From: Myxococcus hansupus
GTDB lineage: Bacteria > Myxococcota > Myxococcia > Myxococcales > Myxococcaceae
Assembly: GCF_000280925.3 (NCBI RefSeq)
Contig: NZ_CP012109.1
Location: 7,584,501-7,648,500 of the forward strand
Length of the DNA: 64,000 nucleotides
Direction: 5' to 3'
Position numbers and translations under genes: made by a program. The notes beneath the pieces are model-generated. The model made no database searches, was not told the origin of the DNA, and was given only the letters and a program-made list of their open reading frames with translations. This document shows positions 59,253 to 64,000 of the stretch, one piece after another (position 1 is the first letter of the stretch; the number at the start of each line of letters is the position of its first letter).

Positions 59253-59636
59253 TTACGGCGATTCCTCTTCGTCGAACATCGGGATGACGACGGCCGAGTA
59301 GCGCGCCTCCGGAAGGTATCGAATCTCCAGTTCCATTCCGGGCACCAGTCGTCGGGCATGCTCGGGCCGCAGGGTTCGCTGCTGCACCAGCAGCCACGGC
59401 GTGCCGCTCTCCAGGTCGTCGACCTGGAACGTCATGAGGGTGGTGGGCTCGCGGTTGCGGTCCCGAACGCCAGGCTCGGCCTTCACCAGGCGCGCCCGGG
59501 CCCGCTGTCCCTGCGTCCACACGTTCACCCGCGTTCGACGCGCCCGTCGCAGGATGACGGCGGCGATGAGCGCCATGGCGCCAGCGAACGCGCCCAACGC
59601 GAGCGCCCACTCCATTCCGTTGTCATGGCCCAGCAT
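59253..59636 (-). CDS. Small membrane protein (DUF3592-like)
   Basis: A 127-residue protein with one N-terminal membrane helix (about residues 9-31, EWALALGAFAGAMALIAAVI) followed by a soluble beta domain (RARARLVKAEPGVRDRNREP, TTLMTFQVDDLESGTPWLL, GMELEIRYLPEARYSAVVIP). This is the layout of DUF3592-type proteins, where a beta domain lies outside or inside one or two helices. Start 59636 or a Met seven codons later (59615). It is 60 bases below the formaldehyde dehydrogenase stop on the same strand and could be cotranscribed with it. Function unknown. Confidence 0.65.
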   Translation of the reverse strand: MLGHDNGMEWALALGAFAGAMALIAAVILRRARRTRVNVWTQGQRARARLVKAEPGVRDRNREPTTLMTFQVDDLESGTPWLLVQQRTLRPEHARRLVPGMELEIRYLPEARYSAVVIPMFDEEESP

Positions 59637-59696
59637 GGTGGCCGGAGCCTACCGCCTGTGCGCGACCCGCGGGAGACTCCGAGCCAGCCACCCGTG

Positions 59697-60899
59697 TCAC
59701 GCGGCTTTCTTCTTCAGCATCCCGTTCGGGTCGATGACGAACTTGCGCGCCACGCCCGTGTCGAACTCGTGGTAGCCGCGCGGCGCCTCGTCCAGGGAGA
59801 TGACCGTCGCGTTGACCACCTTCGCGATGGGCAGCCGGCCGTGGAGGATGGCCTGCATCAACTGGCGGTTGTAACGCAGCACCGGTGTCTGGCCCGTGTA
59901 GAACCGATGCGACTTGGCCCAGCCCAGGCCGAAGCGCATGCGCAGGTTGCCGTGCTGCGCCGCCTCGTCCTTCGAGCCCGGGTCCTCCGTCACATACAAC
60001 CCGGGAATGCCAATGGCGCCCGCGGCCCGCGTCACCGCCATCAGCGAGTTGAGCACCGTGGCGGGAGCCTCGGTCGAGTGCTGCGCGCCATGGCCTCGCG
60101 CCTCGAAGCCCACCGCGTCCACGGAGGCATCCACCTCCGGCACGCCCACCACGGCGGCGATCAGCTCCTCCAGCTTGTCGCTCTTCGTGAGGTCAATGGG
60201 CTCGAAGCCCACGGACTTCGCGTGCGCGAGCCGCTCCTTGTTCATGTCCCCCACCATCACCACCGCCGCGCCCAGCACGTGCGCGGACGCCGCCGCCGCG
60301 AGCCCCACCGGCCCCGCGCCCGCGACATACACGGTGGAGCCCACGCCCACGCCCGCCATGACGGCGCCGTGGAAGCCCGTGGGCAGGATGTCCGACAGCA
60401 TGGTCAGGTCGAGAATCTTCTCCATCGCCTGGGCCTTGTCGGGGAAGCGGATGAGGTTGAAGTCCGCGTAGGGCACCATGACGTATTCCGCCTGTCCGCC
60501 CACCCAGCCGCCCATGTCCACGTAACCGTAGGCGCCGCCCGCGCGCCCCTCGTTGACGTTGAGGCAGACGCCCGTCTGCTGCTCGCGGCAGGTGCGGCAG
60601 CGGCCACAGGCGACGTTGAAGGGCACGGTGACGAGGTCACCGACGTTCAGGAACTCGACGTCCTTTCCCTTCTCGACGATTTCACCGGTGATTTCGTGCC
60701 CGAGCACCAGCCCCTTGGGCGCCGTCGTCCTTCCTCGCACCATGTGCTGGTCCGAGCCGCAGATGTTCGTGGAGACCACCTTGAGGATGACGCCGTGTTC
60801 GATGGGCTTTCCCTTCGGGTTGGCCAACTTCGGGTAATCGATGGACTTCACCTCGACCTTTCCAGGGCCGAGGTAGACGACGCCGTGATTGCTGGGCAT
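59697..60899 (-). CDS. fdhA: Formaldehyde dehydrogenase, glutathione-independent
   Basis: A 400-residue zinc alcohol dehydrogenase-family enzyme closely resembling Pseudomonas putida FdhA, which oxidises formaldehyde to formate with NAD and no glutathione. Catalytic zinc ligands: Cys47 in NICGSDQH and His68-Glu69 in GHEITGEI. Structural zinc: Cys98, 101, 104 and 112 in ACGRCRTC and GVC. The NAD fold is AGAGPVGLAAAASA (about 195-208). The N-terminus (NHGVVYLGPGKVEVKSIDYP) is characteristic of that subfamily. GGAGGG precedes the ATG. It detoxifies formaldehyde from demethylation or C1 metabolism. Confidence 0.9.
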   Translation of the reverse strand: MPSNHGVVYLGPGKVEVKSIDYPKLANPKGKPIEHGVILKVVSTNICGSDQHMVRGRTTAPKGLVLGHEITGEIVEKGKDVEFLNVGDLVTVPFNVACGRCRTCREQQTGVCLNVNEGRAGGAYGYVDMGGWVGGQAEYVMVPYADFNLIRFPDKAQAMEKILDLTMLSDILPTGFHGAVMAGVGVGSTVYVAGAGPVGLAAAASAHVLGAAVVMVGDMNKERLAHAKSVGFEPIDLTKSDKLEELIAAVVGVPEVDASVDAVGFEARGHGAQHSTEAPATVLNSLMAVTRAAGAIGIPGLYVTEDPGSKDEAAQHGNLRMRFGLGWAKSHRFYTGQTPVLRYNRQLMQAILHGRLPIAKVVNATVISLDEAPRGYHEFDTGVARKFVIDPNGMLKKKAA

Positions 60900-61160
60900 G
60901 GGCGGAACCCTCCTGGAGCTGCGATGCCAGGATTAAGGCTGGGGACCCGCCCCGCCACCGGCACGCACCAGCACGAGCGCAACGAAGGGGGTGCCTTCTC
61001 GTCCGCTGGACAGGCTGCGCAGGGGGCACGCTGGTCAGCGCGCTCGCCCCGCCCCATCTTTCACGACGTGGCGCTTTGAGGAGCGGGAGTGAGGGCCACG
61101 ACCCAGGTCCGAACCCATGGACCGTGGCCACCTCACTTCCATCCTCTTCCCCTGCGTCCG

Positions 61161-61724
61161 TTACTGCGTCTGCTTCGGCGCCTGCGTGGGCGGCGTATCC
61201 TGCGCGGGCACTCGGGCGGGAGGCACCTTCCCCACCGGCGTCTTCCTGGCGCGTCCGAGGTACCGCTCGATGCGCCGCTGCACGTCCGGCAGCACATCGT
61301 TGGGGATGGGGATGGACAGGTTGTACTGGGCAATCTTCCAGGCGCTGGCCTCCTTCACGAGCACGCCGCTGCCACGGGCGGGGCCCATGTTGGCCGTGTC
61401 CAGCGCCTCATCGAACCAGGCCACCGCGCCATCCTTCGAGAACGTGATGTGACGCGACACCGCCTTGAAGTTCCAGGCCTTGCCCTTGGCGAAGTACGGC
61501 TTGGCCCAGGCGCGGAACTCATCGCGCGTCCAGCGCTCGGTGGCGTCGGTGCCCAGGTAGACGGCGTCGTCGGTGAAGTGGCCGAAGTAGCGCGCCTCAT
61601 CCGCCGCGGCAGCGGCCTGGTGCCAGTCGTCCAGTACGGCGGTGACCGCGGCCTTGGGGTCCGCGGGAGCGGTGTTCGCGGGAGCGGCGGCGAGCACGAA
61701 GAGCAACAGGGAAACGGTAGGCAC
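61161..61724 (-). CDS. SnoaL/NTF2-like secreted protein
   Basis: A 187-residue exported protein: signal peptide from the GTG at 61724 (VPTVSLLLFVLAAAPANTA), then an NTF2/SnoaL-type cone fold. It has AAVTAVLDDWHQAAAAADEARYF, YLGTDATERWTRDEFRAW, FSKDGAVAWFDEALDT and SAWKIAQYNLSIPIP (listed as separate blocks). The C-terminal tail is Pro/Lys-rich. The GTG start has GAGG upstream and gives a clean signal; the longer GTG at 61769 does not. Such proteins are often ligand-binding or DUF4440-like; no catalytic claim can be made. It is divergent from the esterase gene across 95 bases. Confidence 0.75.
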   Translation of the reverse strand: MPTVSLLLFVLAAAPANTAPADPKAAVTAVLDDWHQAAAAADEARYFGHFTDDAVYLGTDATERWTRDEFRAWAKPYFAKGKAWNFKAVSRHITFSKDGAVAWFDEALDTANMGPARGSGVLVKEASAWKIAQYNLSIPIPNDVLPDVQRRIERYLGRARKTPVGKVPPARVPAQDTPPTQAPKQTQ

Positions 61725-61819
61725 GCGGAAGACCTCGTCAGGCAGGGCGTTCAAGGTATGAAGCGGCACGGCCCGCCCCGCGTCAAGGCGAACGGGGCGG
61801 AGAGAAAGGCACGAATCGC

Positions 61820-62596
61820 ATGGTCCTCGAGAGCTTCCTGGTGGGTGAGGGCGATGTGCCCACGGTGATGCTGCACGGATTCCTGGGTACGGGGCGCAAC
61901 CTGCGCTCGCTCGCGGCGGCGTGGAGCGCGGCGGACCCGAGCCGGCGCCTCCTGCTGCCGGACCTCACCGGCCACGGCACGTCCCCCGCACCGCAGTCGA
62001 ATTCGGACCTCTACAGCATGGCCCGTGACGTGGTGGACACCGCGCGGGCGCAGGGCTTCGACGGTGCGTTCGATTGGGTGGGGCACTCCCTGGGCGGCCG
62101 CGTGTCGCTCGCGGCGAGCCTGCATGTCCCGGAGGCGGTCCGCAGGGTGTCGCTGTTGGACATCGCGCCGGGGCCCGTCCCGGGTGACTTGTCGGAGAGC
62201 GGGAAGGTGCTGGGCATCCTGCTCCAGGCACCGGCCCGGGCGGAGAACCGCCGGGCGATGCGCGCGGAGCTCACGGGGCGAGGGTTGTCGGAGCCGCTGT
62301 CGGACTGGCTGCTGATGAACCTGGTGACGACGGACAGCGGCGTGCAGTGGCGCTTCGACCGGCAGGCGCTGGCGGAGCTGCACTCGCGCGTGAATGGCAC
62401 GGACCTATGGGCGGCGGTGGAGCGCAAGGACGGTCCCCCCACGCGCTGCCTCCGGGGTGACCGGTCCAAGTACGTGACGGACGCGGACGTGGAGCGCATG
62501 GTGGCCGCGGGCTGCCCGGTGGAACATCTCCCGGAGGCCGGCCACTTCGTCCATGTGGACGCGCCGAAGGAAGTGCTCGCATGGGTGATGCGCTGA
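61820..62596 (+). CDS. Alpha/beta hydrolase (YbfF-like esterase)
   Basis: A 258-residue alpha/beta hydrolase without signal peptide. Strand/nucleophile elbow DWVGHSLGGRVSL gives Ser90; the oxyanion loop is MLHGFLGTGRN; PDLTGHGTSP follows; the catalytic His is H242 in EAGHFVHVDAPKEV. The small size and motif order match E. coli YbfF-like short-chain esterases or the MenH/bromoperoxidase-like group. It is monocistronic. It may cleave short acyl esters, but substrate is unknown. Confidence 0.85.
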   Translation: MVLESFLVGEGDVPTVMLHGFLGTGRNLRSLAAAWSAADPSRRLLLPDLTGHGTSPAPQSNSDLYSMARDVVDTARAQGFDGAFDWVGHSLGGRVSLAASLHVPEAVRRVSLLDIAPGPVPGDLSESGKVLGILLQAPARAENRRAMRAELTGRGLSEPLSDWLLMNLVTTDSGVQWRFDRQALAELHSRVNGTDLWAAVERKDGPPTRCLRGDRSKYVTDADVERMVAAGCPVEHLPEAGHFVHVDAPKEVLAWVMR

Positions 62597-62775
62597 GCGC
62601 TGGCTGAATCTGAAGGACTCGCCAGCCGCGCGCATCGACGGCGGCGCTGGCGCCCATGTCCAGCGTCGCGGGCAGACCGGAACGGGTGGCGCCGGGCACA
62701 TATGTCATTGGCGGATGGTGATATGCGCTTGAGTCGAAAGACTGAAGCCCTCACCTTTGCTGAGAGGACATGGCC

Positions 62776-63699
62776 ATGCGCTTCCGGATGTGCGGTGCCG
62801 TCTTTCTTCTGCTCATCTTCTCGGCCTGCGCTGCGACGGAGCCCATCCCGAAAGCGCCAGCAGTACGCAATCGGAGGGTTGCCAACCTGCAGCGAGCAGC
62901 GACGCTGCCCTGGCGGGATGGCGGGCACTGTGTTGTCCAGGAAGCCAGCCAACCCTGGCCCATTCTCGTGGAGCGATGCTATCGAGCCCTCGACCACGAC
63001 CGGGTCGAATTTCACGACACGACGGGAAGCTGCGCGGTTGCCTCAGCGGGCGCCGCTGCCGTCGGCGTCGGGCTTTGCGTGCTGATGGCTCCTGAAATCG
63101 TCGTGGGAGCAGTCATCGTCCTTGGCGTGATGGTGGTCGCCGTCGCCATCAAGGAGGAACTGAAGGCGTATGAGCTGCGCCACCTTGCCCCCGAGGAAGC
63201 AGGAGCCACGAGAGGCACGAAGGCACTCCCCCAGGAAGCGCAAGCGCAACGCAAGCCCACACGAGAACCTGAGCCAGCAGGGCAGGACTGGCAGCCTCCG
63301 ATTCCGCCTGCGACCGTGGACCGGCCGCGCCACGCCCGTTGCGAACCGGTTCCGGTGCCTCACCGTGGTGGGGACGACAAACACAACGAGTGCGCCGATA
63401 CGTTTCCGCCGAACCGGTATCCCGGCAACGACGTACTCGTGAACGGCAAGCGTTTTGATGCACTGCAGGTTGGCGCGCGCGTCCTCTGGGAAATCAAGAT
63501 CTACCAGTTTGAAACGTACAGTGACTTCCTGCGGGTTCGGGTGGTCGAGAACCAGGTGCTAGAGTTCCAGGAGGACCGTGACGTGGCGGCAGCGTGTGGC
63601 TATGGCTTCGCTGTCGGGGTGAGCAGTGCCGCGCACCAAGAAGCACTCCTGGAACAAGACCCCAGCCTTAGAATCGTCGTCACGGGATGCACACGATGA
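62776..63699 (+). CDS. DUF6310-like lipoprotein with PD-(D/E)XK-type motif, candidate toxin
   Basis: A 307-residue lipoprotein (lipobox SAC, Cys18). Order: Cys-containing N-terminal segment, a long hydrophobic Ala/Val/Gly stretch about 90-125 with GVIVLGVMVVAVAI-type sequence, a Pro/Glu-rich linker, then the C-terminal domain HNECADTFPPNRYPGNDVLV with KRFDALQ (Asp228) and LWEIK (Glu239-x-Lys241). D...ExK spacing fits a PD-(D/E)XK nuclease core. I recall this domain as DUF6310, a myxobacterial family. ATG 62776 is chosen since GAGAGGA lies seven bases upstream. It overlaps the next gene by ATGA, as toxin-immunity pairs do. Base composition is less GC-biased than neighbours. Confidence 0.7.
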   Translation: MRFRMCGAVFLLLIFSACAATEPIPKAPAVRNRRVANLQRAATLPWRDGGHCVVQEASQPWPILVERCYRALDHDRVEFHDTTGSCAVASAGAAAVGVGLCVLMAPEIVVGAVIVLGVMVVAVAIKEELKAYELRHLAPEEAGATRGTKALPQEAQAQRKPTREPEPAGQDWQPPIPPATVDRPRHARCEPVPVPHRGGDDKHNECADTFPPNRYPGNDVLVNGKRFDALQVGARVLWEIKIYQFETYSDFLRVRVVENQVLEFQEDRDVAAACGYGFAVGVSSAAHQEALLEQDPSLRIVVTGCTR

Positions 63700-64000
63700 C
63701 CACGCCACAGCGCCTGATTCTGACCGCCTATGCGCCAAACCTCGTGGGATCTGATGGCCGCACACTCGCCATCGTCCGGGGCATGGAACAGGCGCTGCCT
63801 GGCTTGCGCCTGGAATGGGAAGTAGGCGATGGAGGACAGCCCATCGAGTTACCGCACCGCGCGGCATGGCTCGCCGACGCCGCAACACGCGGACGGTTCC
63901 CACTCCTGTGCAACGGCGACGCGAGCTACCCCGTGACCGTCTCCGGGATGCGACGCTCCGCATCTGCGAGCCCTCGCGGCCAGCCACAGCTCCAAATCCA
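63696..64000 (+). CDS. DUF5953-like protein, partial, candidate immunity partner
   Basis: The first 101 codons of a gene that leaves the window. It begins MTTPQRLILTAYAPNLVGSD, with YAPNLVGSDGRTLAIVRGME and LRLEWEVGDG, and has no signal peptide. I recall similar proteins as DUF5953 directly downstream of DUF6310 genes in Myxococcus. Start ATG overlaps the toxin-like gene stop by four bases. Codon use is visibly more AT-tolerant than in the core genes. If the pair is a toxin-immunity unit this would be the cytoplasmic protector; no experiment or search backs that here. Confidence 0.6.
   Translation, partial: MTTPQRLILTAYAPNLVGSDGRTLAIVRGMEQALPGLRLEWEVGDGGQPIELPHRAAWLADAATRGRFPLLCNGDASYPVTVSGMRRSASASPRGQPQLQI

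Noticed and set aside
1..64000. tRNA, rRNA, insertion sequences or prophage genes
   Set aside because: None of their conserved sequences or inverted-repeat ends was noticed on either strand, although without a covariance search a tRNA could be missed.

Overview
The window is a high-GC stretch of bacterial chromosome whose gene content points to a myxobacterium, most likely Myxococcus or a close relative in the Myxococcaceae. It is rich in lipoproteins, TonB-linked outer-membrane proteins and RND efflux genes. It also carries arrays of Cys-rich CGDG-repeat lipoproteins and, at the right edge, a lipoprotein/partner pair of a type I recall only from myxobacteria (DUF6310 followed by DUF5953). 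No rRNA, tRNA, CRISPR array, prophage or insertion sequence was seen. All protein family assignments come from reading motifs in the translated sequence; no database search was run.

Layout. 1-5.3 kb: the N-terminus of an S46 peptidase, a lipase-like hydrolase, a TonB/FmdE-like lipoprotein operon, and a secreted haloalkane-dehalogenase-like hydrolase divergent from a LysR regulator. 5.3-11.1 kb: a DUF4442 protein, Dps, an SDR-GST operon, the AMPylase SelO, and a pyrophosphatase-CHAD pair. 11.2-13.7 kb: a Ca-binding-repeat barrel protein and a divergent subtilase-like lipoprotein. 13.6-21.4 kb: a tripartite RND efflux operon divergent from its probable two-component system. 21.5-24.5 kb: four tandem Cys-rich repeat lipoproteins with 4, 6, 7 and 9 repeat units. 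24.6-32 kb: a DUF2490 barrel, a Gln/Ala-rich coiled-coil lipoprotein divergent from an Hsp70-like ATPase, a TonB-dependent receptor carrying its own TonB C-terminal domain with a downstream lipoprotein, and an OmpA-type lipoprotein. 32-39.4 kb: single metabolic genes (chalcone-isomerase-like, KAS III-like, molybdopterin oxidoreductase, LPG-synthase-TM-like membrane protein, enoyl reductase-like). 39.4-43 kb: a large coiled-coil protein gene broken by an apparent one-base frameshift, and two small secreted Cys proteins.

43.1-49.4 kb: a five-gene operon behind a good sigma-70-like promoter, with an alpha-oxoamine synthase, a sterol-desaturase-family hydroxylase, two FemAB/GNAT acyltransferases and a formyltransferase-like protein. 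It is best read as a candidate sphingolipid-like or other acylated amino-lipid pathway. 50.7-55.9 kb: a PilZ gene and a complete urease operon (ureD, a fused ureAB, ureC, ureF, and ureG with a His-rich N-terminus) without ureE. 56-62.6 kb: a secreted metalloprotease, a tandem repeat block, unknown and small membrane proteins, a glutathione-independent formaldehyde dehydrogenase, an NTF2-like protein and an esterase. 62.8-64 kb: a lipoprotein with a PD-(D/E)XK-like motif overlapping by four bases a probable partner gene, a candidate toxin-immunity pair in visibly less GC-biased DNA.

Gaps between genes are mostly under 250 bases. Those with visible structure (hairpins, promoter, repeats) are listed; in the others I see nothing beyond ordinary spacer.
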